Positions 1 through 7,816 of a stretch of DNA of 64,000 bases are shown here, piece by piece. Location: NCBI GenBank assembly GCA_965243805.1, contig OZ251577.1, positions 3,348,001 to 3,412,000 of the forward strand. The letters are read 5' to 3'. The notes under the pieces were generated by a model that worked only from the letters and a program-made list of their open reading frames with translations, did not search any database and was not told the DNA's origin. Within the stretch, counting starts at the first letter, position 1; the number at the start of each line of letters is the position of its first letter. The stretch is from CATQHQ01 sp965243805. Lineage in GTDB: Bacteria; Gemmatimonadota; Gemmatimonadetes; Longimicrobiales; Gaopeijiaceae. Position numbers and translations under genes: made by a program.

Positions 1-2
1 CG

Positions 3-335
3 TGGGAAGAGGGTGCCGAGGACGCTGGCACGTGGGAGAACGCGGCCACATACGCCTCGGGGTTGCGCGTACCGGGGGCGGTGGGGGACTTTCTGATCTT
101 GCGGGCGTTGCGCGAGTCTGGAGGCGGGGCGGTCGCCGTGCGGGACGCCGAAATGGCCGAGTGGGTCGCGGCGATGGGGGCGGCCACCGGGGTATTCGCG
201 GCGCCCGAAGGCGGAGCCACCGCTGCCGCAGTTCCCAAGCTGCGGAGGATGGGGCTGATCTCACCGGAAGACGAAGTCGTGCTCTTCAACACGGGGAGCG
301 GCTTGAAGTACGTGGGAATGGAGCCGCTCGCATGA
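3..335 (+). CDS. thrC: threonine synthase, C-terminal part
   Basis: This is the last 110 residues of a pyridoxal-phosphate threonine synthase, which converts O-phosphohomoserine to threonine. The gene enters from the left edge, so its 5' end is missing. The frame is open from base 3. It contains the family's conserved stretch TYASGLRVPGAVGDF and ends in the typical VLFNTGSGLKYVGMEPLA tail, where threonine synthases bind the end of the cofactor site. The stop is at 333-335 and the next gene begins 46 bases later on the same strand. The identification is firm from these two blocks; the subclass cannot be judged without the N-terminus. Confidence 0.9.
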   Translation, partial: WEEGAEDAGTWENAATYASGLRVPGAVGDFLILRALRESGGGAVAVRDAEMAEWVAAMGAATGVFAAPEGGATAAAVPKLRRMGLISPEDEVVLFNTGSGLKYVGMEPLA

Positions 336-381
336 GGTCGCAGCCGCGCCCAGCCGAAGCGCAGGCGGCGCATGCGGCTCG

Positions 382-627
382 GTGACGGGCTGGCTCTTCG
401 CGGGGCTGGCGGCACTCGTGCTGGTCGCCGGCGCGGCGGCGCGACGTCGGATCGTCCGCAAGACGGGTCGCGGCGGCGCGGGCCTCTCCGACGGCGACAT
501 CGCCCGGATCGAGAAGGAGGGCGTGCTGGTCCGAGAGGATGACGAGCCGTTGGACATGGACGAGATCCGCAAAGAAGAGGAGCGGTTCTGGAGGTCGGAG
601 TCGTGGGACGAGGCCGAAGAGTACTGA
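382..627 (+). CDS. small single-pass membrane protein, unknown function
   Basis: A GTG-started gene for 81 residues. Residues 2-20 form one hydrophobic segment (WLFAGLAALVLVAGAAA) followed by an RRRIVRK positive patch, predicting one N-terminal membrane anchor with the rest in the cytoplasm. The remaining 50 residues are acidic and charged (DEPLDMDEIRKEEERFW) and probably helical. No family is recognised. It lies between thrC and a secreted lipoprotein, and its 3' end overlaps the start of the next gene by 25 bases, which suggests translational coupling. I call it real because of the coherent anchor-plus-acidic-tail architecture and the tight packing, not because of homology. Confidence 0.6.
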   Translation: MTGWLFAGLAALVLVAGAAARRRIVRKTGRGGAGLSDGDIARIEKEGVLVREDDEPLDMDEIRKEEERFWRSESWDEAEEY

Positions 628-1535
628 CGGCAGCGGTGCTGACGGCGCTGGTCGGGTCGCTCGCCGGGTGTCGCGAGTCGCCGGAGCCGACCTCCGCCTC
701 GGTGCCGCCGCTCCCCGCCGAGGCCGAGACCCTGCTTGCGCCCGACACGGTGCGGGGCGAGCACCTGGGCGAGGGCGTCCACTACCGCTACCGCTGGTCT
801 CCCGAGGGACCTTGGGCCGTCCACCTCGTCTCTGCAGACTTGAAGCGGTGCGACTTGCAGCTTCGCGTCGTTCCTGCCGTGGAGGACGACAGCCCGGAGC
901 GCACGCGGATGACCGTCACCGAGATGCGCCCCAACGGCTCCGTCGTGCCCGTGGCCGGCGTCAATGGCGACTTCTTCATGGAAGGGGGAATGCCCCTGGG
1001 CCCCGAAGTGACGATGGGCACTCGGCGGGCCTCCAGTCGCCCGGCGCTGGTGTGGACCTCCCGTAGGACGCTCTGGATCGGCTCTGCCGAGAGGACGGGC
1101 CGCGTCATGGTCTTCGGCGCCGACACCGTGGGCGGCCCCGCCCACGAAGCCGCACCGGTCCAAGTCGTGGGCGGCTACCCCGAGCTGCTCGACGACGGCC
1201 GCCGGGTGGGCGACTTGGCCACGGGCGCTCGCCCCGCCTTCGCCGCCGCCCGCCATCCCCGAACCGCCGTGGGCTACGACAACGAGACGACGCTTCTCTG
1301 GCTTGTGGTCGTGGACGGCCGCCAGGAGCCCTACTCGGACGGAATGACCCTGCCGGAGCTGGTGGACCTGCTCGCCGCCCTGGGCGTGGACGAGGCGCTG
1401 AACCTGGACGGTGGCGGTTCCTCGGCCATGTCCCTGGGCACGCGACTGGCCAACCGCCCCTCCGACATGGGAGGCGAACGCCGAGTCGGCAACAGCCTCT
1501 GGCTAGTGGAGGACGCTGGGGCGTGCGCCGGCTAG
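603..1535 (+). CDS. phosphodiester glycosidase (NAGPA/DUF2233) lipoprotein
   Basis: A 310-residue exported protein. Residues 1-22 form a lipoprotein signal ending in the lipobox LAGC, so Cys22 should be lipidated. The body matches the phosphodiester glycosidase (NAGPA, formerly DUF2233) fold: a VNGDFFMEGG motif near residue 120 and the hallmark ALNLDGGGSSAM near residue 270, which carries the conserved acidic residue of the active site. Family members remove sugar phosphodiester caps or related exopolymer linkages; the substrate here is unknown. The GTG start overlaps the preceding gene. The stop is at 1533-1535 and the following gene is convergent, only 25 bases away. Confidence 0.8.
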   Translation: MGRGRRVLTAAVLTALVGSLAGCRESPEPTSASVPPLPAEAETLLAPDTVRGEHLGEGVHYRYRWSPEGPWAVHLVSADLKRCDLQLRVVPAVEDDSPERTRMTVTEMRPNGSVVPVAGVNGDFFMEGGMPLGPEVTMGTRRASSRPALVWTSRRTLWIGSAERTGRVMVFGADTVGGPAHEAAPVQVVGGYPELLDDGRRVGDLATGARPAFAAARHPRTAVGYDNETTLLWLVVVDGRQEPYSDGMTLPELVDLLAALGVDEALNLDGGGSSAMSLGTRLANRPSDMGGERRVGNSLWLVEDAGACAG

Positions 1536-1560
1536 ATCGCCTACGTCCGTGCCGACGCAC

Positions 1561-2730
1561 TCATTCCGGGGACGATGATCCCACGAGTTCCAGGATGTGG
1601 GATAGGTCTCCCAACGGCAGTGCGCGCACCTTGGGTGCTAGGCGGTAGCGGGCGGTGCCCGCGTGCACCACATCCAGCCGGTCCAGATTCAGGGTATCCA
1701 GCGCGGAACGCATGGAGCGGGTCAGGCGGGGTGATTCGGAGCGCTTGATCTCGTAGCCGTGGCGCGTTGCGCCGTCCATGATCAGCAGGTCCACTTCAGC
1801 GCCCGTGTGCGTGGACCAGTGGAAGCACTGCTCCGGCGAAGCGCCGGTCAGATGGGCAATCTGCTGCACCACGAACCCTTCCCACGACGCCCCGACCTTC
1901 GGATGCGAGAGCACATCTTCCCGAGTGGTCAATCCCAACAGTGCATGCAGAATCCCCGAATCGGCGATGTACACCTTCGGCGAGCGCACCTGGCGTTTGG
2001 CGATGTTCTCGAACCAGGGTTGAAGTTGGCGCACGAGGAACACGGAGGTCAGAAAGTCCAGATAGCGCCGCACCGTCGTGTGGGCAACGCCGAACGCCCG
2101 CCCGAATTCGGCGCCGTTCCAGGTTTGACCGTGCCAATGGGCGAGCATCGTCCAGAAGCGGCGGAGCGTGACCGGCGACATTCCGGTGCCGAGCTCGCGT
2201 GCGTCTCGGGACAAGAAGGTGCGGACGAAGCCGTCTCGCCAACGACGGCTAGCCGGCGACGATTGGACCAAGTACGAACGGGGAAAGCTTCCGCGCAGCC
2301 AAAGGCGCTCCGCGTCCTCGACTTCCGTGAGCCCGAAGCCGTCGAGTTCGTGGAATGAGATTCGGCCGGCCAGCGTCTCCGAACTCTGGCGGAGCAGCTC
2401 GGGCGAAGCGCTCCCCAGCACGAGAAAGCGAGCGGGAATGCCGGGACGATCCGCCAGCACGCGGAGCAGTTGGAAGATGTCAGGGAGTCGATGGATCTCG
2501 TCCAACACGACCAGGCCGCGGAGCGGTCGGAGTTCCAAGCCGGGATCGTCTAGTCGAGCAAGGTCGACCGGGTCCTCCAGGTCGAACCATGCGACGGGCG
2601 CATCGTGCGAGGCGGCCAGTTGGCGCGCGAGAGTCGTCTTGCCAACCTGCCGCGGGCCCAGAAGCGCGACGACGGGAGACTCGCGCAACAGCAGGCGCAC
2701 GCGGTTCAGGTGCCGGTCCCGAGGAATCAT
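1561..2730 (-). CDS. DUF4143 / AAA_14 ATP-binding protein
   Basis: A 389-residue protein of the AAA_14-DUF4143 family. Residues about 25-35 hold a Walker A (GPRQVGKTT), followed by Walker B VVLDEIHR and the sensor region LVLGSASPELLR. The C-terminal DUF4143 half includes a winged-helix-like segment and a PD-(D/E)xK-like patch, TGAEVDLLIMD...GYEIKRS. These proteins are common accessory ATPases of unknown role, often near toxin or nuclease genes. The frame extends upstream to 2997, but that part is a decayed Rpn repeat tail in the same frame; I place the start at the ATG at 2730, where the family homology begins. It lies downstream of Rpn remnants, paralleling the second DUF4143 gene at 4565-5893. 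Confidence 0.85.
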   Translation of the reverse strand: MIPRDRHLNRVRLLLRESPVVALLGPRQVGKTTLARQLAASHDAPVAWFDLEDPVDLARLDDPGLELRPLRGLVVLDEIHRLPDIFQLLRVLADRPGIPARFLVLGSASPELLRQSSETLAGRISFHELDGFGLTEVEDAERLWLRGSFPRSYLVQSSPASRRWRDGFVRTFLSRDARELGTGMSPVTLRRFWTMLAHWHGQTWNGAEFGRAFGVAHTTVRRYLDFLTSVFLVRQLQPWFENIAKRQVRSPKVYIADSGILHALLGLTTREDVLSHPKVGASWEGFVVQQIAHLTGASPEQCFHWSTHTGAEVDLLIMDGATRHGYEIKRSESPRLTRSMRSALDTLNLDRLDVVHAGTARYRLAPKVRALPLGDLSHILELVGSSSPE

Positions 2731-2837
2731 CCTTGAAATATGAACAGATGGCACACAGATATCAATGATAAGCCTGGTCGTCCAGAATCTTTGCGGGCGT
2801 CTACCCGGCCGCTCTGGTCCCGCCCGGCGGGCCGCTA

Positions 2838-3028
2838 GTGCCTCTTCGCGACCCTCCTGCTGGCTCTCTTCGCGACCCTCTTGCCAGCCCTCTTGACGAC
2901 CCGCTTCGTGACCCTCTTGACCACCCTCCTGCTGGCCCTCTTGACGACCCTCTTGACGACCTTCTTGACGGTCCTCTGCCCGGTGCCCGCCGCCCACGCT
3001 GCGTAAGTCTGCACGATTTCTTCCTCCT
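2838..3028 (-). pseudogene. Rpn C-terminal tail remnant (tetrapeptide-repeat piece)
   Basis: A decayed fragment of the C-terminal part of an Rpn-family protein. Read on the minus strand from about 3028 it starts with a copy of the EEDIVQTYAEWAEG block and continues into about eleven four-residue units related to EGRQ (12 bp each). It has no start codon of its own, and the sequence after the repeats is not Rpn-like. It lies immediately downstream of the stop of the frameshifted Rpn copy (3030-4198), just as a similar C-terminal piece lies beside the intact copy. It is probably a duplication relic. Confidence 0.6.
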
Positions 3029-3029
3029 C

Positions 3030-4198
3030 CTACCCGCGCTGGGTTGCCCCGTTGCTTGCGGCCGCCGCCAGGAGTTCGTCCGCCGTGCTGGATTTCACCA
3101 CGGCGTCACCGACCCGCGCCAGCTCCTCCCCGCCCATCCCACGAACCATCTCCGCCAGCCGCGTCCCGATGTCGATCCCGAAGCGGCTCGACACCAGACG
3201 CACCAGCATCGCACGGCCGCCCTCTTGCCGGCCTTCTTCGCGGCCCTCTTGGCGGCCCTCCTGGCGACCTTCTTGGCGGCCTTCTTGGCGACCCTCTTCT
3301 CGACCCTCTTCTCGGCCCTCTTGGCGGCCCTCTTGGCGGCCCTCTGCCCGGTGACCCTCCGCCCACTCCGCGTAGGTCTGCACGATGTCTTCCTCCCCCG
3401 TTGGGTTGACGATCTGCTCCTTGATGTCGACCAGCATCGCCGGCGGCGCACCCACCGCCCGCATCCGCTCCTCCGTCCACTGCGCGAACGCCCGACGCGC
3501 CGACACGCGCTCCAGCTCCGGGCCGCCCCAGTGCCGCGCCATCGCTTCGTGCACCCGCGGAAGGTTCGCCCACGGGTCCTGCTCCAGCTGCGCCAGCCAG
3601 TTCAGCACGCTGTCCTCCGGCAACCAACCTTGCGCAAGCGCTGCCAGAAGGTCAAGCAACGCGTGCTCGTGACGCAGCCCAGCCCGCCGATCGCCTGCGC
3701 CATCGCCGGGGGCAGCTTCCCCTTGTCCAGCGGCACCCGCACCGCGTTCTCGGCGTTCCACGGCCGCGGGCCGGTGTAGACCACGAACGCCAGCACCAGC
3801 GGCAACTCGCCGTCGGGACCCCGGAGGCGCCGCAGCTCTTCGCTCCGTTGCAGGGTCGCCAGCACCGTCGCGCTGTACAGCAGCGTCCGAACCGCCATGC
3901 CCGGGTCCCGCGAGGACTGGAACTCGAAGAACATCACCACCCAGCGTCCGTCCTTCAGCTGGACCCGCCACGCCACGTCGGTGAGCCGTCGCTTGAGGTC
4001 GGGGCCCACGGTCTCGGTGGGGAAGCTCACGAGCGTCGGCAGCACCAGTTCATGATGCCAGTCCTTGGCGGCGAAGTTGCGGAGCAGGTCCCGGACGACC
4101 AGGACCTCCTGGCCCAGGGCCTTGTAGGTCGCGTCGTGCCTGCGACGGCGCGGCGGCTGGGGTTCGGATGCGCGGGACTGCTTCGTGGTTCTGCCCAT
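3030..4198 (-). pseudogene. Rpn-family nuclease gene, broken by a one-base frameshift
   Basis: A near-identical copy of the intact Rpn gene at 6405-7502. The N-terminal 173 residues read in one frame (ATG at 4198). They run through the nuclease core DVAWRVQLKDGRWVVMFFEF up to AQAIGGLG, then frame is lost. The rest (RHEHALLDLLAALAQGW to the C-terminus) continues in another frame to the stop at 3030. Alignment by eye shows one base missing around 3673-3690 relative to the intact copy. The C-terminal repeat has ten EGRQ/EGRE units here against about four in the intact copy. An assembly error is possible. The C-terminal domain from its internal ATG onward is still open. Confidence 0.8.
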
Positions 4199-4345
4199 GG
4201 TCGACGGCCTCCAAGTCGGGGGGACGGCCGCTTGGAACTCGACCCCGGACCGGCTCCCGAAGCGGGCCGGCAGGGGTCTCCTGGGCCGCGTAGGGACAGT
4301 ATGTGTCCGATTTTGGGGCGTTTGGATGGCTGGATGGGACTAATT
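4199..4345. repeat. duplicated Rpn upstream flank, copy 1
   Basis: About 145 bp directly upstream of the frameshifted Rpn copy that is nearly identical to 7503-7650 upstream of the intact copy. Both contain the run gacagtatgtgt followed by gattttggggcgtttgga. The similarity stops close to gactaattttcgg on both sides, giving a duplicated unit of roughly 1.3 kb per Rpn copy. The shared flank probably holds the Rpn promoter and leader, but I see no clear -35/-10 pair. Confidence 0.7.
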
Positions 4346-4401
4346 TTCGGTGCCTCGGAAGCCGAGGGCCGACACGCCAGGAGACGAGCCGACGGAGAGC
4401 G

Positions 4402-4565
4402 GAGACGATTGGTGGAACCAGACTTACTTGACGATTGGACGACTGCTAGTCTTACGATTGGCCGACCCGTTCATCTCAAATAAAATCTATTGTAACCATA
4501 GTGCTATCAGCCGAAACGGCAGTAAACCTTGCGATTGGCCGATCTATGGACTTACGATCAGCCTA
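4402..4565 (+). repeat. scattered direct repeats in the AT-richer leader of a DUF4143 gene
   Basis: This 160-bp leader is visibly richer in A+T than its surroundings. It contains four imperfect copies of a 15-16 base motif related to cttacgattggccga (about 4427, 4451, 4528 and 4551) and a shorter fifth match near 4402. The last copy runs into the ATG of the downstream DUF4143 gene. The copies are unevenly spaced. They may be regulator sites or slippage remnants; the sequence does not distinguish these. Confidence 0.45.
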
Positions 4566-5893
4566 TGACCTGGACCGACCTCTATCCGCGCCACGCCGCC
4601 CGACCGCTTGCCGAAGCCCTCGCGCACTCGCCGGCCGTTCTGGTCCACGGACCTCGCCAGTGCGGCAAGACGACCCTGGCGCGCTCCGTCGGCGGCCCAC
4701 TGGGCCATTCCTACGTCAGCTTCGACGACGATGTGGCCCGCCGGACCGCGGAAACGGACCCGGCCGGCTTCGTGGCCGACCTACCCGAGCGGATCGTGCT
4801 GGACGAAGTGCAGCGTGTCCCCGGGATATTCGCGGCGCTGAAGACCGCTATCGACCGTCATCGGATTCCAGGCCGCTTCATCCTGACGGGGTCGTCCAAC
4901 ATCCTGCTGGTCCCCAAGCTCTCGGACTCGTTGGCCGGACGGATGCACGTCCTTCGTCTCCATCCACTGTCGCAGAACGAACTGGCCCGGCAAGTGCCGG
5001 CGGCCACCGGGGAGTCGCCTCGCGACCCAGCCGCCCATGCCGAGCCGGGTCGCGGTCGAACGCCCCAAGCGGGGTCTGGATTCCTTGACTCCCTGTTCGA
5101 CGGAGGACCTCGCTTCCAGGCCGTGGAGCGGCTGGGCACCGAACTGGCCGACCGGATCGTCGCTGGCGGCTACCCTGCCGCCCTGGTCCGCCCGAAGGGC
5201 CGCTGGCGCACCGAGTGGTACCGGAGCTACGTGGAGACGATCGTGGCGCGAGACGTGCGGGACTTGGCGCGAATCCGCCACTTCGACGCCCTGCCGAAGC
5301 TGCTCTCCGTGGCCGCCGCCGGCACCGCGCAACTCTTCAACGCGACCAAGCTGGCCTCCACGTTCGGCGTCAGCAGGGTCACGATAGCCGACTACGTTGC
5401 GCTGCTGGAGCGCGTTTTCCTCTTGGAGCGAGTCCAGCCCTGGCACGGTAGCAGGCTCAAACGACTCGCCAAGACGCCGAAGCTCCACCTTGGCGACACC
5501 GGGCTGGCGTGCGCCGTTCTCGGCATCGACGTCGCATCCATCGCCGTCCACCGGCCGATGCTGGGCCACCTGCTGGAAACCTTCGTCTACCAGGAGCTTC
5601 GGCGCATGGCCACTGGCCACCCCGATTCTCACGTGTTCCACCACTACCGCGACAAGGACGGTGCCGAGGTGGACATCGTGATCCAACGCGGCCTCGCCGT
5701 GGCGGGCGTTGAAGTGAAGGCTGCGTCGACCGTTCACCGTGCCGACTTCGGCGGCCTACGCAAGTTGCGGAACGCCCTGGGGCCGCGCTTCGCCGGCGGC
5801 GTCGTGCTGTACGACGGCGAACTGGGAGTTGCCTTTGGGCAGGGTCTCCGCGCCGTCCCGCTCCGGGCGCTGTGGGAGACAGCCAGCGGCTAG
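4565..5893 (+). CDS. DUF4143 / AAA_14 ATP-binding protein
   Basis: A 442-residue ATPase of the AAA_14-DUF4143 family, clearly diverged from the minus-strand relative at 1561-2730. It has Walker A GPRQCGKTT near residue 30, Walker B IVLDEVQR, LTGSSNILL, and a C-terminal nuclease-like patch DKDGAEVDIVIQR...VAGVEVKA. The frame could start at a TTG (4529), but the ATG at 4565 fits the family start (TWTDLYPRHAARPL). Residues about 150-175 are a proline-rich insertion absent from most relatives. The last bases overlap the end of a convergent Rpn C-terminal ORF, and Rpn copies flank it on both sides. Confidence 0.85.
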   Translation: MTWTDLYPRHAARPLAEALAHSPAVLVHGPRQCGKTTLARSVGGPLGHSYVSFDDDVARRTAETDPAGFVADLPERIVLDEVQRVPGIFAALKTAIDRHRIPGRFILTGSSNILLVPKLSDSLAGRMHVLRLHPLSQNELARQVPAATGESPRDPAAHAEPGRGRTPQAGSGFLDSLFDGGPRFQAVERLGTELADRIVAGGYPAALVRPKGRWRTEWYRSYVETIVARDVRDLARIRHFDALPKLLSVAAAGTAQLFNATKLASTFGVSRVTIADYVALLERVFLLERVQPWHGSRLKRLAKTPKLHLGDTGLACAVLGIDVASIAVHRPMLGHLLETFVYQELRRMATGHPDSHVFHHYRDKDGAEVDIVIQRGLAVAGVEVKAASTVHRADFGGLRKLRNALGPRFAGGVVLYDGELGVAFGQGLRAVPLRALWETASG

Positions 5894-6237
5894 CCGCGCT
5901 GGGTCGCCCCGTTGCTTGCGGCCGCCGCCAGGAGCTCGTCCGCCGTGTTGCACTTCACCACCGCGTCGCCGACCCGCGCCAGCTCCTCCCCGCCCATCCC
6001 ACGAACCATCTCTGCCAGCCGCGTCCCGATGTCGGTCCCGAAGCGGCTCGACACCAGACGCACCAGCATCGCACGGCCGCCCTCTTGCCGGCCCTCTTCG
6101 CGACCCTCTTCGTGGCCCTCTCTACGGCCCTCTTGCCGGCCCTCTGCCCGGTGACCCTCCGCCCACTCCGCGTAGGTCTGCACGATGTCTTCCTCCCCCG
6201 TTGGGTTGACGATCTGCTCCTTGATGTCGACCAGCAC
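5890..6237 (-). CDS. free-standing Rpn C-terminal domain, possible RpnS-like antitoxin
   Basis: An ORF of 115 residues, starting at a GTG (6237), that carries only the C-terminal domain of the neighbouring Rpn protein: VDIKEQIVNPTGEEDIVQTY, about five EGRQ-type tetrapeptides, then a conserved end through GDAVVKCNTADELLAAAA. Homology to the full-length copies begins exactly at the residue that is Met in the intact protein (MLVDIKEQ) and Val/GTG here; upstream sequence is unrelated. In characterised Rpn systems a separately translated C-terminal protein, RpnS, blocks the full-length nuclease RpnL. This ORF could be such a protein encoded alone, or an inert duplicate. No strong Shine-Dalgarno is visible, so expression is uncertain. 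Confidence 0.5.
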   Translation of the reverse strand: MLVDIKEQIVNPTGEEDIVQTYAEWAEGHRAEGRQEGRREGHEEGREEGRQEGGRAMLVRLVSSRFGTDIGTRLAEMVRGMGGEELARVGDAVVKCNTADELLAAAASNGATQRG

Positions 6238-6404
6238 CGAGCACCACTCGTTCCACCACTTAAGGCGGCGAGGACGGTGTGGAGATGGATGTGGTGACCA
6301 ACTGGGGGATGGACCTTGGTATGCCTCAAAGTGTCCGCCTCCCCATGGGCCTTGCGCTGTCGTTCGGTCCGGTAGCCGCGAGCGCGAGACCGATCCGCTA
6401 GCGG

Positions 6405-7502
6405 CTAGCCGCGTCGGGTCGCCCCGTTGCTTGCGGCCGTTGCCAGAAGCTCGTCTGCCGTGCTGCACTTCACCACCGCATCGCCGACCCGCGCCAACTC
6501 CTCCCCGCCCATGCCCCGCACCATCTCTGCCAGCCGCGTCCCGATGTCGGTCCCGAAGCGGCTCGACACCTGACGCACCAGCATCGCACGGCCGCCCTCT
6601 TCGCGGCCTTCTTCTCGACCCTCTTGGCGACCCTCTTGGCGGCCCTCTGCCCGGTGACCCTCTGCCCACTCCGCGTAGGTCTGCACGATGTCTTCCTCCC
6701 CCGTTGGGTTGACGATCTGCTCCTTGATGTCGACCAGCATCGCCGGCGGCGCACCCGCCGCCCGCATCCGCTCCTCCGTCCACTGCGCGAACGCCTCACG
6801 CGCCGACACGCGCTCCAGCTCCGGGCCGCCCCAGTGTCTTGCCATCGCCTCGTGCACCCGCGGAAGGTTCGCCCACGGGTCCTGCTCCAGCTGCGCCAGC
6901 CAGTTCAGCACGCTGTCCTCCGGCAACCAACCTTGCGCAAGCGCCGCCAGAAGGTCAAGCAACGCGTGCTCGTGACGGACGCCCAGACCGCCGATCGCCT
7001 GCGCCATCGCCGGGGGCAGCTTCCCCTTGTCCAGCGGCACCCGCACCGCATTCTCGGCGTTCCACGGCCGCGGGCCGGTGTACACCACGAACGCCAGCAC
7101 CAGCGGCAGCTCGCCGTCGGGACCCCGGAGGCGCCGCAGCTCCTCGCTCCGCTGCAGGGCCGCGAGCACCGTCGCGCTGTACAGCAGCGTCCGAACCGCC
7201 ATGCCTGGGTCCCGCGAGGACTGGAACTCGAAGAACATGACCACCCAGCGGCCGTTCCTCAGCTGGACCCGCCACGCCACGTCGGTGAGCCGTCGTTTGA
7301 GGTCGGGGCCCACGGTCTCGGTCGGGAAGCTCACGAGCGTCGACAGCGCCAGTTCGTGGTGCCAGTCCTTGGCGGCGAAGTTGCGGAGCAGGTCCCGGAC
7401 GACCAGGACCTCCTGGCCCAGGGCCTTGTAGGTCGCGTCGTGCCTGCGACGGCGCGGCGGCTGGGGTTCGGATGCGCGGGACGGCTTCGTGGTTCTGCCC
7501 AT
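6405..7502 (-). CDS. Rpn family recombination-promoting nuclease (Transposase_31 domain)
   Basis: An intact 365-residue Rpn protein. The N-terminal half is the PD-(D/E)xK nuclease of the Rpn/Transposase_31 family, with HDATYKALG, the catalytic-type block DVAWRVQLRN...VVMFFEFQSS, and VVYTGPRPWN. A middle region (residues 180-260) is followed by a C-terminal domain starting at an internal Met (MLVDIKEQIVNPTGEEDIVQ). It contains four to five EGRQ/EGRE tetrapeptides and a helical tail. Rpn proteins are reported as phage-defence toxins with an intragenic antitoxin made from an internal start; the internal ATG here is a candidate. The start at 7502 gives MGRTTKPSRAS, matching the other copy. Expression probably relies on the flank shared with 4199-4345. 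Confidence 0.85.
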   Translation of the reverse strand: MGRTTKPSRASEPQPPRRRRHDATYKALGQEVLVVRDLLRNFAAKDWHHELALSTLVSFPTETVGPDLKRRLTDVAWRVQLRNGRWVVMFFEFQSSRDPGMAVRTLLYSATVLAALQRSEELRRLRGPDGELPLVLAFVVYTGPRPWNAENAVRVPLDKGKLPPAMAQAIGGLGVRHEHALLDLLAALAQGWLPEDSVLNWLAQLEQDPWANLPRVHEAMARHWGGPELERVSAREAFAQWTEERMRAAGAPPAMLVDIKEQIVNPTGEEDIVQTYAEWAEGHRAEGRQEGRQEGREEGREEGGRAMLVRQVSSRFGTDIGTRLAEMVRGMGGEELARVGDAVVKCSTADELLATAASNGATRRG

Positions 7503-7650
7503 GGTCGACGGCCTCCAAGTGGGGGGGACGGCCGCTTGGAACTCGACCCCGGACCGGCTCCCGAAGCGGGCCGGCACGGGTCTCCTGGGCCGCGTAGGGA
7601 CAGTATGTGTTCGATTTTGGGGCGTTTGGATAGCTGGATGGGACTAATTT
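7503..7650. repeat. duplicated Rpn upstream flank, copy 2
   Basis: The second copy of the flank described at 4199-4345, here next to the intact Rpn gene. The two differ at only a few positions. From about 7650 to the mod start at 7817 the sequence is unrelated to the first copy. I see no gene, RNA or clear promoter in that remaining 165 bp. Confidence 0.7.
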
Positions 7651-7816
7651 TTCGGCACCCACCCCACCAAGACCTGCGACGGGGTTTGCAAGGTGATTCA
7701 CCGGGTTGCGAAGCAGCCCGGAGTGCAGTAGTATCCAACGAGTACCGTCCGGTTCAGCCCTTGCCGTGGACTTGGCTGACGGACGGCTGGTCTCACGTCC
7801 CGCGTCCCATCCGAGC

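Noticed and set aside
261..1256. 331-codon frame on the minus strand opposite the phosphodiester glycosidase
   Set aside because: Shadow of a recognised plus-strand gene in high-GC DNA; no family features and compositionally biased to Arg/Ala/Gly.
2838..3360. Short repeats resembling a CRISPR array or microsatellite
   Set aside because: They are 12-bp codon repeats of the Rpn tetrapeptide region, with no spacers and no cas genes nearby.
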